Assembly: GCA_029204225.1 (NCBI GenBank)
Contig: CM055106.1
Span: 12,947,193 to 13,011,192 of the forward strand
Reading direction: 5' to 3'
DNA length: 64,000 bases
DNA from: Diphasiastrum complanatum
Lineage: Eukaryota > Streptophyta > Lycopodiopsida > Lycopodiales > Lycopodiaceae
In this document: positions 10,850 to 22,089 of the stretch, piece by piece
Position numbering within the stretch: position 1 is the first letter of the stretch
How the letters are laid out: each line of letters opens with the position of its first letter
Program-made: the position numbers and the translations under genes
Notes under the pieces: generated by a model
Database searches by the model: none
What the model saw: the letters and a program-made list of their open reading frames with translations, nothing else
What the model was told of the DNA's origin: nothing

Positions 10850-12600
10850 CAGAAAATCATTCCCCCTAGATGGGAATCAAAAAATCGGTTCCAAAGATAG
10901 ATGTCTAGAGTCAAAATCTGGATCTAGATATTAGCAGCGGAAATTTACAACGGACAGTTGTGGATCGGAAGTGTGTTAGCATAGCAGCAGGAATCAAGAT
11001 GTAATACAGTCTGTAATAATGCGCAAATGAACAATAACAGTTGTGTGTGTACAAAATTGCACTCTTTCATTAATAAAAAATAGATTACATGAGCGTGAAG
11101 TAGTGCGCTGGTAGAGAGGCGCAAAAAATACTTCAGACGCTTGATTGTTGCTAGATGGATTCTTACTTGACTTTGTCTGTTGTTGTCCTTTGCTTTGCTT
11201 TCTCCATCCTTGACTTTGTCTGTTGTTGTCCTTTGCTCCTTCCCTTTGGCTTGTCCTTGGTGAATAAAGCTTTGTCCTCTTCACCATCCTTCATTGAAAG
11301 CTTTTTGAATCTCAAGAGCTTGTTCTCTTGCCTACATTATTCAGAAATGAGGACTTCTTGAAGTGCTTCCAAACTTGGAAGCTCCTCCTTGATTGCATAG
11401 GATTACACAATGTTTTCAAAATCATCTTTCAATCCATTAAGGATGACTTGAACTAATTCACTTTGATTAAGATGACTTGAACTATGCATGCAAGCTCTCT
11501 ATGAAGATTTTTTACTCTCATGAAAAAATTTGAGGCACTCTCATCACTCCTTTGATAGCTTTGGAAGATTTGATTCCTAAGAGTGAGTAATCTAGAAGTG
11601 TTCTTGCAACAATCTTGAGAGTAGATAGCTATGACAATCTTACTAAATCTAGATCTAGCTCCACTTCAAGAATGAAGCGGAACAAGATTTTGATCCTCCT
11701 TCTTGGCACGTGTGAAGAGCTCAAAGACACCACAAAAGACTCAAATCTATTTGATTTGAATGAATCTATGTGGCCATGGACACAAAATCACACCTAGACA
11801 AAATTGGCAAGCTAGAACATGATTTTTTTAATCAAATAAGCTATATGTGAGTCAAACTTGATGTGTCCAACTAGGTTAGGTGCCCTACCTATCTTGATTC
11901 AAATGGTTATAACTTCCACTAGAGTTGAAACACATTGCAACACAAACTAGAGTTCACTAGCTTCCTGCAAGGTATCATACTCCAATTTTGGATCAACCTT
12001 GGAAATGCACCACTAAGTCAAAGTGGACTGATCTCACACATGTCTAAGCACTGAATTCCGTACAAATGATTTAGACCCCTCTTGATCCAAAAATCCCTAT
12101 GATAGAAATCGAGAATCAATATCCTTATGAGTGTTACTGGCCGAATTCATCTTTACACAAAAAAGTTTAATTACATTATCTACAGTTCTCTTGACAAAGA
12201 GTAGGTTCAAGCTCCAGCGATCATTGCAAAATAAAATAGACAGTATATTAGATGCATGATTGAGAAATTATTTCAAATTGGATGCCATAAAGCTATTAAT
12301 AGCAAGAAGCAAATGAACTATCTTACTTGGTATGAAGGGCACAAGCATGTATTTGATTACTAGTGTGCATCCACTAAACAAACATTGGGCCAACGTGTCG
12401 TTGTCATCCTTAATGGACTGCAAGAACAAATTGCTAAGAGCAAGTGGACGTCCCTTGTAATGTCAAATTGAAGGAGATGAAAACCAGACTCTATCACATG
12501 ATCACTGATAGAAGCCCGTCTGTTCTTGAGATCCAAGCAATCAGGGATTCTGTAATTTATGCTAAGTTACTCTAATCTGAAACAAAATGGCATTTTTATT
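10850..12600 (-). mobile_element. Copia element D remnants, left copy
   Basis: The minus strand matches 33590-35690 of the right arm. Recognisable pieces are a gag segment around 11360-11600 (LLTLRNQIFQSYQRSDES in the right copy) and the lysine-rich segment 11180-11290. Compared with the right arm, about 0.46 kb covering the zinc-knuckle/protease part is missing here. The bases AAAGGACAACAACAGACAAA are duplicated in tandem near 11160-11240. A separate gag-like segment reads on the plus strand around 12185-12580 with stops. No functional product is expected. Confidence 0.55.
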
Positions 12601-12718
12601 CTATCAACGATATCAGATATATCTTTCTCAAATTTCAAATAGTCTTCAGAATTTATATAAGATGCAAAATTAATAGGCGGAGGAGAGAAGAGGTGTAGGA
12701 ATAGAAGTATCTACATGA

Positions 12719-12946
12719 TTAATTGGATTGTCCAAAATCTGTATCTACAATTGCATCAAGGGCCGCATTATTTATATTGTGCTCGGAAGAAAAAAGCTGG
12801 ATATTTACCTGCCTAGTTTTTTTCGGAGCATCAATTTTTCTCCTCAAAGCCCTCTTAGGGACTTTTTGCTTTCGAGGCCTCTTAGTAGGAAGGTTTGTCC
12901 TATCTAGGGGCTCATCTCTAGGTGCAGATGGGAATTGCATAAGCAC
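12719..12946 (-). pseudogene. Small basic-protein frame, left copy, unrecognised
   Basis: This 75-codon frame contains the strongly basic stretch KRPRKQKVPKRALRRK (residues about 23-38), followed by an acidic tail ending VDTDFGQSN. The partner at 33214-33441 in the right arm differs by only a few residues. After a frame change the same strand continues with SPPPINFASYINSEDYLKF (right arm about 33475-33600). The conserved pieces suggest a broken longer gene, possibly transposon-encoded, but I do not recognise the family. Confidence 0.35.
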
Positions 12947-13401
12947 CTCAAAACCCCAAAAGTTAGAAGAGAAAATGAATGGCTAGAGAGATATAGAGGA
13001 GGCCGTGGGTCTTCCAAATCCCTTGTGAGGCAAGCACCTCAATTACACGCATGGAAAGTCTAGATGTTAACCATATGAGTGAGCTACCTGGCCAAATGGG
13101 CCACTTGCACTAATTTACTCAATCTCATGTATTTAATTAATAACATGCCCCATGAGTTATGTACAAATTACAACATAATTAATGCTTAGCCAAAGGGGTA
13201 AAATAGGCATTACTCTTCAACAAAATTTTGGTGTGAAGAGGAGGCAAGGGGAGTTTGGGGATGACAAGTTTGGGGAAGCTTGGTAACACAGCAACCGAAT
13301 CACAATAGTTGAATTGGATTAGAGCAATGCATTATGCTTGACAAGGGCTCAAATCCCACTTGCTGGGAAATAGGAGCCTTGTGCTCCAACTTTACCTTGG
13401 C

Positions 13402-13406
13402 CTTCC
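13402..13406. other. Empty insertion site of the gag-protease LTR element
   Basis: The left arm carries a single CTTCC here, with flanks matching those around 27487-27491 and 32745-32749 in the right arm, where GGAAG is duplicated on both sides of the 5.25-kb element. This is the unoccupied site expected if the element inserted after the arms were duplicated. Confidence 0.9.
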
Positions 13407-13584
13407 CATGAATCTAGAGTGTATGTATTGTGCATAAACTGATGCTAGTGCAATATATACATTGTGCATTAACCGATGCCGGTGCAAAGTAGCTTACATG
13501 TGTAACAAAATAAACTATCACTCAACCAACAAGTTTATGATATCAATTCCTGGTGTTTTTTCTGAGTGTGTCAAGAATAAGACC

Positions 13585-13785
13585 TTAAAATAAATTGCTC
13601 ACTGGCCCTTTTGAACAGATCAACATCGTTTTGAATGAAGCATTATTTTTCAATATAGTAGATTCACCGTACTTTAAGTGCAATTCGAAATATTTGGGTA
13701 ACAACCCACAAAGCTGATGTTCTTCATACCATCTAAGAAGATCACTCTTCATACCACATCGCATGGAAAAGAAAGACAAATACAC
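13585..13785 (-). other. Short open frame of 66 codons, unrecognised, left copy
   Basis: The frame starts MYLSFFSMRCGMKSDLL and is nearly identical to 27089-27271 in the right arm, with one amino-acid change in 60. The right copy is then altered by an insertion of about 19 bases near 27269. No domain is recognised, and the conservation follows from the duplication alone, so this may not be a gene. Confidence 0.2.
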
Positions 13786-13874
13786 TTAGGATGTGAGCAT
13801 CAGCTCTACTCATCAGCAGCTAATTCGTTCATATCAAGGATGGATCTTATTACTTATTAAGCTGGAGTTGAAGC

Positions 13875-14876
13875 CTACAAATCAGTGATGGGTACTATTT
13901 TCTTCACGAATTCAATGGTGCGAGCAGTCAATTCTGGTCCTGCCTTGCTCACAGAGCCAGTGTCGAAGGGAGGCTGTGGATCGTACTCTATCAGCAGCTG
14001 AATAACTTTAGCAGTGGTCTCGTCCGCGATTAAAGCTGCCAGCTCAAGCGCCATGTCGATCCCTGAAGATACTCCTGCTGCCGTGAGGATCTTGCCCTTG
14101 AATTGGGTCAAAACACAGAAGTCAAACTCATAAGCGCCCACTACAACAAGCAGATCGCAGAAAATTAGGGCATGATCAAAGGTGCGAGGGGCAGAAAGAA
14201 TGACGTTCAGAAGTTCAAACCTGCCGGACAACCCTCTTTGCAACGGGTTTGGCTCCGTACTGAGAAAGCACGTCATACGTGTTCCAGTGAGTAGTTGCTT
14301 CTAGTCCCCTCAAAATACCTGCTGCAGCTAACAGATGAGATCCAGTGCAAACGGATGTTGTGAACAGCGTTGTATCATGTACCTGAGGCATTCACACGTC
14401 ACATAATTGCAAGCCCAAACACATCAATGCATAAATATGAACATATCATAAAATTGCAAATTAAATAAAAAAATAATGTAAAGCAGAAGTGTGAACATAT
14501 CATACAACTGCAAGTCAAAAAGCACATACGTCTATGATGTAAAGCAGAAGCAGACCGGAACAGTGGGCTCAGAGGACAGAAACTGTTGTACCTTTCGAAG
14601 CCAGTCAAGAAGAACCTGATCCTGCATGAGAGCCTTGGAGCCGGGGCCTCCAGGAACCAGCACCACCTGAGGATTGGGCACTTCCTCAAAGGAAGCAGTT
14701 GCTTGGAGAGATAAGGATCCCCGGCAAGCTCGCAGAAGTCCTGGTTTGTGGCTCACGAACTTGATCTGGGCATTGGGCAGCAACTGCAACACCTCATAAG
14801 GGCCTATGGCGTCCAGAGCTGTCAGATCGTGGAAGATTGGAATAGCGATCTCCAGCTTCTTTCCTGCCATCATCAC
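13875..14876 (-). CDS. DJ-1/PfpI family protein (isonitrile hydratase-like), three exons
   Basis: Exons are 14876-14592, 14382-14221 and 14096-13875. Both introns are GT-AG and in phase 0, giving 222 codons plus TAG. The protein follows the DJ-1/PfpI glutamine-amidotransferase-like fold: an N-terminal strand IAIPIFHDLTALDAIGPYEV with the conserved acidic Glu28, VLVPGGPG in the middle, and the nucleophile elbow SVCTGSHLLAAAG with Cys107. TAAGVSSGIDMALELAAL follows in the third exon. Glu28 and Cys107 are the residues expected for the active site. The closest subfamily by motif is the bacterial isonitrile hydratase-like group, but substrate and location are unknown. No targeting peptide is obvious. 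Length is usual for the family and no frame is broken, so it looks functional. The right duplicated arm has lost the whole gene except its last codons. Confidence 0.9.
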
Positions 14877-16130
14877 AGATCTTTTTATCTCCCTTCCTTC
14901 CGTTGCTTCATATACTTATTTCACAACCTAAAGGAAGGAATGAAAAATGTGATGAAAGGAATGAGAAATGTGATGAAACTATATATTAGGGAGTTATGCA
15001 TCTTGGTTTCCAAGGGGATCTGAACCTAGACCAAAGTTTCTTCTTTAGATGGGAAGCAAACCAGCTTGGATTATAATAGTATTATGAAAGGTGCGTGGTA
15101 GAGGGCCTTTTGCCTGGTAAAAGTGCTTGGCACCTTCCATTGCATAATGGCTACTTTTGACTTCTTGGCCTTGCATTGCAAATGCAATATTATGTGGTGA
15201 GGTTGGATTACTTAAAGAAGCATAATCCAACTTCATGTGACGTTCTATGCCAGGAAAAGTAGCTGAATTGGAAGCTATGATGAGAGGACCAGTTAGCGAT
15301 TTTAAAGAAGACATCTACAGTTAAGGCAACCGAAAGTTCGGAGTCCTGGGGTGCAAGAATGCGCAGACAGCGACAGCAGCAACAACAACATCAACAATCA
15401 AAATGATTTGAGAAACTTTCGCTACTGTTGCTTAAAGAAAAATAGTGATAAGTGTTATACAAAAATGACTGTATCATGTAACTTAATAAAGAGCACACTT
15501 GTGGACGAAAGCAACATAATAATTTCATCTATCCTGAAAGGAGCAGCTCTTCCAAGCTTGTTGTGTGCACTCAAAGATACAAAAACTATGATTGATAGTA
15601 AGTGAGTGCATCATAAAAAAATTGTATATATTCCATACATATACTCTTTTTGTAATGTGGTTGAACTTGATGAATACATTTATGTGATTGATGCGTGTTT
15701 CTTTCAATAGATTTTCACTTGTGACGGTTAAGGTGCATATAATGTTCCCGTTGAGGCAGAAGATACAAGCACAAGCAGATGATTAATTTACAAGTTCACA
15801 GGATTTAAGCCTTGTTAAGTATAAGGTAAAGCCTTGCTAGGGGAGTGCTTTATGCCTTTGAGATCACCTGCCCAACCAAGGGCATAAAGCCCTCACAACA
15901 GAGAGCTTGACCTCACCTAAAGTACCTATGTTGATTTTTGGCCTTGCCTTGCAAAGGCAATAGTACTATGTGTTGAGGTCGATCAATGGAGTTTGGCAAA
16001 AAGTCAACATTAAATGATATTCTTTGGTGATTGTCTAAACTTTAAAGGTTGGAACCTTTGTTGAGGGCCCAACTAACATGCATTAGTTGTCACTCAAAAA
16101 TTCCTATAAAGGGTGCATGCAAACAATGCA
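14877..16130. other. Upstream region of the DJ-1 gene, no other gene seen
   Basis: This includes the likely promoter of the minus-strand DJ-1 gene. A 20-base AAxGGAATGA-AATGTGATGAAA direct repeat lies at 14935-14980. Two related phrases, TTGGCCTTGCATTGCAAATG at about 15167 and TTGGCCTTGCCTTGCAAAGG at about 15940, each precede a TATG-TG-TGAGGT phrase, suggesting a dispersed non-coding repeat. A minus-strand open frame of 89 codons (15314-15045) has no recognisable domain. Most of this region (to about 16098) is absent from the right arm. Confidence 0.5.
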
Positions 16131-16134
16131 TGAT

Positions 16135-16346
16135 CGATGAGGCCCAAAAAGCAAAAGTTGTGATCTAACATTCAAAACTGCATACTTTGTAGCAAATTGC
16201 ATCACCCATGTGTAATGCTTACACACACACGATGAGGCCCAAAAAGCAAAAGCTGTGATCTAACATTCAAAACTGCATACTTTGTAGCAATTTGCATCAC
16301 CCATGTGTAATGCTTACACACACACACATACACACACACACACACA
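16135..16346. repeat. 95-bp tandem duplication ending in a (CA)n tract, left arm
   Basis: GATGAGGCCCAAAAAGCAAA occurs at 16136 and 16231, and both units end with TGTAATGCTTACACACACAC. The second unit runs into a longer CA tract (about 16312-16346). The right arm carries the same duplication in inverse orientation (about 26770-26955), so it predates the arm duplication. Confidence 0.8.
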
Positions 16347-16740
16347 TGCGCATTATTTGTTTGTGCCAATGGTGAGATTATGTGTGATAATTTGAAGCAC
16401 AAAATATTGTTTTTGTTAGAAAATTTATCTTATTCCTTAGATCTTGAAAAGCAAAAGACGACTATGCTTGTCCAATCTAAAGATGGATATTTCCTTCATC
16501 AACTATACAACATCGAGAGATGAATGATTGGTGATTGTTTTGTTTAACGTAGACAATTGTACTTATTAGATTTTTTTGTGAAAGATATAACGAATTAATA
16601 AGTTGCCACAAGTAATAGTTGATCTTCTGTGATTGTGTTTTCTTTCGCAAGACATGTAAAATGTCTTCTATATTGGATGAAGAATTGGTCAACTTTTTCA
16701 CTGAATGCCTAATTGATGACTGGCGATGATCTAAAATTGT

Positions 16741-17150
16741 AAATATTGAGAACGAATATTTTGAGATGATGATCGTGATTATTGTGAATACTGATAATGA
16801 AAATTGCGAATATTGAGAGCGAATATTTTGAGATGTTGATCGTGATTATTGTGAATACTGATAATGAAAATTGCGAATATTGAGAGCGAATATTTTGAGA
16901 TGTTGATTGTGATTATTGTGAATACTGATCGTGATTATTGTGAATACTGATCGTGAATATTGTGAAAACTGATCGTGATTATTGTAAATACTGATCGTGA
17001 ATATTGTGAAAACGGATCGTGAATACTCTTGAATATTGATTGCTAATATTGAGAATTTGATCGAATATACTACAAATACGATTGAATATTTCAAATAATG
17101 AGTGTGATTATTGTGAATACTAATCATGAATACAGTTGAATGTTGAATAT
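16741..17150. repeat. 67-bp and 21-bp AT-rich minisatellite at the inner end of the left arm
   Basis: GAATATTTTGAGATG starts at 16754, 16821 and 16888, giving an exact 67-base period. From about 16905 to 17040 the array collapses to a shorter unit, GATCGTGATTATTGTGAATACT. The inverted counterpart is 25889-26330 in the right arm. Open frames crossing it are products of the repeat. Confidence 0.85.
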
Positions 17151-19563
17151 TGATTGTTAATACTTTGATTATTGATCGTTTCAATTTTGAATAATGATCG
17201 TGATTATTGTCAACACTCTTGAATACAGTTCATGGATAGTCGTGAATACTAATCATGAATACTTGAATAACCAATCATGAAAACTCTGAATACTAATATG
17301 TATTTTGGTTTCAAATACTATTTGTAATTACTTATTGCAAAATTTTCAAAAGAAATTGATACTAAAATGTGATTATTCAGAATAAAGATTGTGATTTTTA
17401 ATCTTGATTAATGATGAAATTGTTTGTAGATTTGAGTGAAGACAATTATGTGGCAACTGACAAGAAATTTCTAAATACCACAATCACTAAGAACTTGAAA
17501 AGGTCACCTTCTTCAACAACTTCAAAGCCAAAGTATTAATAAGTTTTCAAAAAAGTGTAATAAAATTGACAAGCTAAGTTAAGTACACGCTAAAGCATCT
17601 TATCGAATGAACAAAAATAGTCAAGAATCAAGAAAAGTAGCTAGTGCAACGTGTTTCATTTTGAGATCAAGCAATTCAGTATATGACATGCATTCCAATA
17701 CTAGACGTGGTTTATTTGTGCTCAAATCTGGGTGAAGTATGAGAATTGGGATAGTACAACTACATATGAAAAATCTAGAAATTTCAGTTAAAGCTCAAAC
17801 TCATCTTCTAAAAGAGAAAAAGTGATAAGTTGTATCATTAGAAATTTAACTTTCTAGTGCTTGTATTGAGCTTTATTATTATCTATTAAGGTTTTCAATG
17901 TCTATTCAAACCTTAAAACAAACTGACGTCAAATTTCTTGTTATAAAATACAAACTTATGAAGATTATGGTTCTATTAAAAAATCAAAACATTTAACATA
18001 ATTTTGTATACATTTTAAAACTTTATCACATACATCAATTAATTTTATAACAACATGACATGGCAAGGCCTTAAAAAAAAATACCACACTGTTCGTGTTT
18101 CACGTGTATTTTATGAAACATAACAAGCACTTTGAATTTGATTGACCAGTCTAGGAGTGCGACTTTGGATGTGCGACGTGGCAACCATACACCTGATGCA
18201 TGACGCGATGGGTGGAAAGCGTAGCACAGGCATGTGGAAAAAAACACATGAACTTTTTGCATTTTAAGATGCTTAAAAAAGGAGTAGAATAGGCAAGATG
18301 TCAACAATTTCACATTTGTGGAGACTTTCACAATGATGTGAATGATCTTCTAAGGTGTGTGTGATTGCAGATGAATCTATCTCTTGATTGATGCAAGCAA
18401 TCTAGCTAGACAATGTCAAGGCAAGAGCACACAAGCATGCATCCACAATCAAAAGCTATCATTCACATAGTATGCGAACACTTGATGAAGAAAACTAAGT
18501 AAAATACTTTTGCTCATAGAGAGAAAAAAATACAAGGCTTTGCTCTCGAGTAGAGAGAGAACATAAATTTTTTTTCGAAGTGTTGGAGCTACTCTCTTAT
18601 CAAAAAACTAAGTGTCAATACAAGTTCTCTCTCACTCATAACGTGGCTCGAGATTCAAGATAGGTGGAAACAAAGCTCATCAATGATTGGACCACTCTCA
18701 AATCAACTCTTACTACGATGGGACCATTTTGGTACACCTCTTGCTCCACATGGCCAAATAACATGATGAGGTGCATCCTTGCTCTCTCTACCATCATGCC
18801 AAGTGTAAGCAACCTACACTAACTTGAACTAATCTAGATCATAATTTTCTCAAAACTTATCTAGTTCATTTAATTAAAATTCAAATGTTAGTCAAACATT
18901 AGTCGATGCATATTTGACTAATGGTCCAATATTATTCTAGCAGAATTCAACCAATAATTGAATTTGTTATTGTCAAATCAATATAGGATTCGACTCATGG
19001 TCGATTCCCCGATTTGGTGTCAATTCAAATACAAACACCATTCGGATTCGAACTGCCTAAAAGTTGAAATTCGACACTTTTGTGCTTCCATTCTCAACTC
19101 TCCCATTGTAGAAACTGACAAAAAATCCATTCAATCCATCACGATTCAGCTGCAAGTCTGTGATGTGGACCCACAGCCTTTTGTTGAAGTAAATTGCAGA
19201 AGGGAAGAAGATCATTCAAGAAATTGTAGACTGCTGAACTGCATATTTAAACTAAAGAAAGAATGTTCGCAGTCCTATTTGAAATAAGACTTACGAAACA
19301 TAAGATAAATTGATTACGAAGAAGCCTAAGCAGAATTGCTGGCTACTGTAGAATATAGAGATAATGCTAAGCAAATAAAAACAAGATACTTGCTGGCATC
19401 CTATTTGAAAGAGCTACCTCGGGCACTAGCACCCACATCATGAAAAACATTAGAGAGGAGCCTGGTACGTGCCCAGAAACTTTTACCGAGCATTGCCAGT
19501 GACCACACTCAGCTATCTTGGCCCTACGTGATCTGGACTGTAAACATTGCCACTAACAGCCGG
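17151..19563. other. Unique spacer without a recognisable gene
   Basis: 17151-17480 continues the diverged ATTGATCGTG-type repeat. 17480-18960 is AT-rich with no convincing frame. A plus-strand frame of 109 codons at 18958-19287 has no domain, and its composition resembles the flanks. This stretch has no counterpart elsewhere in the window. Confidence 0.55.
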
Positions 19564-20787
19564 CTAGACAACCCGACCATTTAAAGGGCAATCGGACACA
19601 AAATATTCTCTCTCTCTGTCTGTATCAAGTTCAACCAAGAGGACCCATTCGTAAAGACCCTCAACCATGGCCTGTATAGGGTTGACCACGTGTACAGAAG
19701 TTTCTGACATCTGTACAACAGGGTAAAAGCCTAAATCACACACGTGCTTCATGTAATTTATGAGTTTCAAAATACTAGGCTTCTCCAAATACTCCCTCCT
19801 TTCCGAATGCAAGTCATCACTTATTGTGATGTTATAATAACCTTGCCCTGGTGATTCGGTCAGGATCTCAAAGGTTTTAAGCCCCATTGACAATTTCAAA
19901 GATTCAGGGACAATATCATTCCTATCGATCACAATATGGCTCGTTGAACTCTGCAGTGGTAATTGGCAGCCTCTGAGCGCCAGGAACCTCTTTAGTTTGT
20001 GGTAATAAACCTTTTTTCTTGAGTCATCACAAAACATGAGAGAGTCACTACCCGTACTCAACAGTTCATGGATGATCACTCTAGTCCTTAAGCCCAAATG
20101 TGACAACATGATTTTGGTTGTCTTAAAACCCCACTCTTTAAATAGAACCCAAACCTTGTTGAACCAGTATGAAAATATGTCCATGAATACAATGAAAAAA
20201 TTCACCAAGGTTGAGATTTGGTCAAAACCCCTTGCTTGTAAAGCCAAAGGGCCAATTGAAACGATCCTCATAAAATTTTCATTAAGCAGCTCATCTGATG
20301 TGTTGTCAACCAAGCAGTATTCTTCAACCTCCTTCATAACACCACCTTTCAAAATGTAAGAGAACATTCTCTCTGGGGCAACAGATTTTATAAGATGTAT
20401 TTTGCCAACCAGCACAATATCCTGCTGGGCAAGCACATAATCTTCTGCAAAATGCAGAAATTTGATCGGTTTCCCCATCTCCCTAGATGCTATGAATTTA
20501 TACTTATGAGACTTAAGCTTAAATTGCATTTCATAGTCGTTATGTGATTCAAACTCAAACCGTTTACATTCTTCATCAGTGTTGTACTTCTCCCAGTCGT
20601 TCCCTGTTTCCCTGCTAGAACCATTCAGTATCAGCACCTTGCGCACTGAGAACCAGGTGCGTGCGAGGCCCCCATTCCAAGCCATGCTTGCGAGGATAAA
20701 AGGCACACGGAGGAACTTAGCATTCCTAAAGAACGTCCACAGGCTATAAGTAACCTGCAACCAAAAGACCCAAGTGGGGATCTCCAT
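19564..20787 (-). CDS. Intronless 407-residue protein, membrane-associated, weakly DUF4220-like
   Basis: A single uninterrupted frame with ATG at 20787. The N-terminus (residues about 4-55) is hydrophobic and aromatic, with WVFWLQVTYSLWTFF and FILASMAWNGGLARTW, as in a membrane-inserted segment. A second hydrophobic stretch, LVNFFIVFMDIFSYW, lies near residues 190-205. In between is a hydrophilic, charged region. The order resembles plant DUF4220/DUF594 proteins (an R-W motif near the N-terminal segment, then a later transmembrane pair), but the match is by eye and weak, and an N-terminal part may be missing. Both the hydrophobic pattern and a clean 407-codon frame among decayed transposons favour a real gene. 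Upstream (20788-20940) the DNA is more GC-rich, with a short CCCCTGCAAT direct repeat, which could be its promoter. Function is unknown. Confidence 0.65.
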   Translation of the reverse strand: MEIPTWVFWLQVTYSLWTFFRNAKFLRVPFILASMAWNGGLARTWFSVRKVLILNGSSRETGNDWEKYNTDEECKRFEFESHNDYEMQFKLKSHKYKFIASREMGKPIKFLHFAEDYVLAQQDIVLVGKIHLIKSVAPERMFSYILKGGVMKEVEEYCLVDNTSDELLNENFMRIVSIGPLALQARGFDQISTLVNFFIVFMDIFSYWFNKVWVLFKEWGFKTTKIMLSHLGLRTRVIIHELLSTGSDSLMFCDDSRKKVYYHKLKRFLALRGCQLPLQSSTSHIVIDRNDIVPESLKLSMGLKTFEILTESPGQGYYNITISDDLHSERREYLEKPSILKLINYMKHVCDLGFYPVVQMSETSVHVVNPIQAMVEGLYEWVLLVELDTDREREYFVSDCPLNGRVV

Positions 20788-20992
20788 AATCAGCTGATGA
20801 GGGAAACGATTGTGGGCGACAGAGTCTGTGGATAACGTGGTTCGCGAATGTAAAGCTGCAGGGGATTGCAGGGGATTGGACGGAGTAGAGGAGGGGGCTT
20901 CTGGATTGCTATATGGGCAATACGTGCAGGTACGAGCAGCGGCCTAACTGCACACAGGGGTGACGAGCCAAAACAGGGAACTTACCAGCTTC

Positions 20993-21027
<35 letters not shown>

Positions 21028-21110
21028 CATTGCGATGGTGTTAACCATTCGAGAAGCAACGTTAATGCACACCGCGCGCGCGCATACACACACACACACA
21101 CACACACATA
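20993..21110. repeat. (GT)n(GA)n and (CA)n microsatellites
   Basis: A GT run changes directly into a GA run at about 20995-21029. A CG/CA run lies at about 21075-21109. Just after this, the phrase GTTCTTACAGCATCTTCACT occurs at about 21124 and again at about 21250, a duplication spaced by about 125 bases. Confidence 0.8.
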
Positions 21111-21590
21111 AAAGGGCATTCATGTTCTTACAGCATCTTCACTTTACGTAAGATCAGTGCTACTGGGATCAGAATCCACTAAGACATGGCCCAAAACTCA
21201 CGTAGACCATCATTGAGAGAGAGACACGGATACACGGACCTTTATGACGTTCTTACAGCATCTTCACTTTACTTGAGATCAGAGCTAGTGCTAGGAGTTT
21301 TTGCCAGCTTTCTGTCTTAGTCATTTTTCGAAGCAATTCTCCGTTTTGAGCAATTTTCCATGAATTTTTCCAAGAATTCACCTTACGACGATCGTTATGA
21401 TCTTCCCCGAAGCTCCAATCAAAGAAACTTTGTCACTTCCTACCATTCGAACCACTTGCACCCTGTACGGTGTCCGTTCTCTTGAGATACTTTGAGTGCC
21501 GTTTTACCTAGTGAAAGATGTCGACGATGACTCCACCGGATCGTGCATACCTAGATCACCCTGCCGCTCTGATACCATGTTAAAATTATG

Positions 21591-22060
21591 TTAGGATCTA
21601 GTGTAGTATCCTCACGTATCTAGAAGTTTTCAATTTAGGTCAAGTTTGGGGCAAGTGGCCAAATGACATTTTGGAAGCTATAAATAGTTGTAGCTGTGTG
21701 GATAAATAATCATCAAAGTTTCTTTCTTTGTGGAGAATTCATCTCTTGTGTTTCTATGTCCATCTCGTATGTTTTTCTCTTGATATCTTGAGTTTCTATG
21801 TGTAGAATGTTGATTTTATGGTCGATCTAGCTTTCACACGTGAAGTACAGTATTGTACTGATGTTGTACGGAAAGGGACAATACTAAGTCATATCTAAGT
21901 GTTTATGATCAGATCTTTGTGTATTTTTAAGTTCTAGGATGCATAAAGTAGTGATTTCTATCTTCTAGCTATTTCTAGATGTGCAACCAAATTTAGCTAA
22001 AGATCATCGATGAGCTAAATGTGTTTTGATCTCTGTTCTCACATTTTCTTGTTCGATTCA
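21591..22060 (+). mobile_element. Probable LTR remnant related to copia A's LTR
   Basis: The segment starts TGTTAGGATC. It has a TATA-type CTATAAATAG near 21680 and CTATGTGTAGAATG near 21797, shared with the copia A LTR, followed by TTTCACACGTGAAG near 21833. This order parallels copia A's LTR in plus orientation. Immediately before it, at about 21560-21577, is the complement of a TGGTATCAGAGC primer site. That suggests a minus-strand element whose LTR has been replaced or truncated here. Boundaries are uncertain. Confidence 0.45.
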
Positions 22061-22089
22061 AATTGGGAATTGCATTTATGTTGTCAATC

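Larger units (their letters stand above)
2759..17150 (-). repeat. Left arm of a large inverted duplication
   Basis: Read on the minus strand, this arm matches 25889-44500: copia A, copia B LTR, LINE, copia D remnants, small open frames and an AT-rich minisatellite, all in the same order. In about 390 compared bases of the LINE (9565-9955 against 36605-36990) I counted about five differences by eye, so identity there is near 98-99%. Arm-specific changes include about 0.9 kb missing from the left LINE, about 130 bp missing from the right copia B leader, the 5.25-kb insertion in the right arm and the DJ-1 loss in the right arm. An assembly artefact is possible, but the different indels in each arm argue for two real copies. 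Confidence 0.9.

Noticed and set aside
15045-15314. 89-codon minus-strand frame upstream of the DJ-1 gene
   Set aside because: No domain, no partner elsewhere and no clear promoter. Likely chance.
18958-19287. 109-codon plus-strand frame
   Set aside because: No recognisable domain and ordinary AT-rich composition. Left as a possible but unsupported frame.
20036-20359. 107-codon plus-strand frame
   Set aside because: It lies antisense inside the 407-codon gene and has no features of its own.
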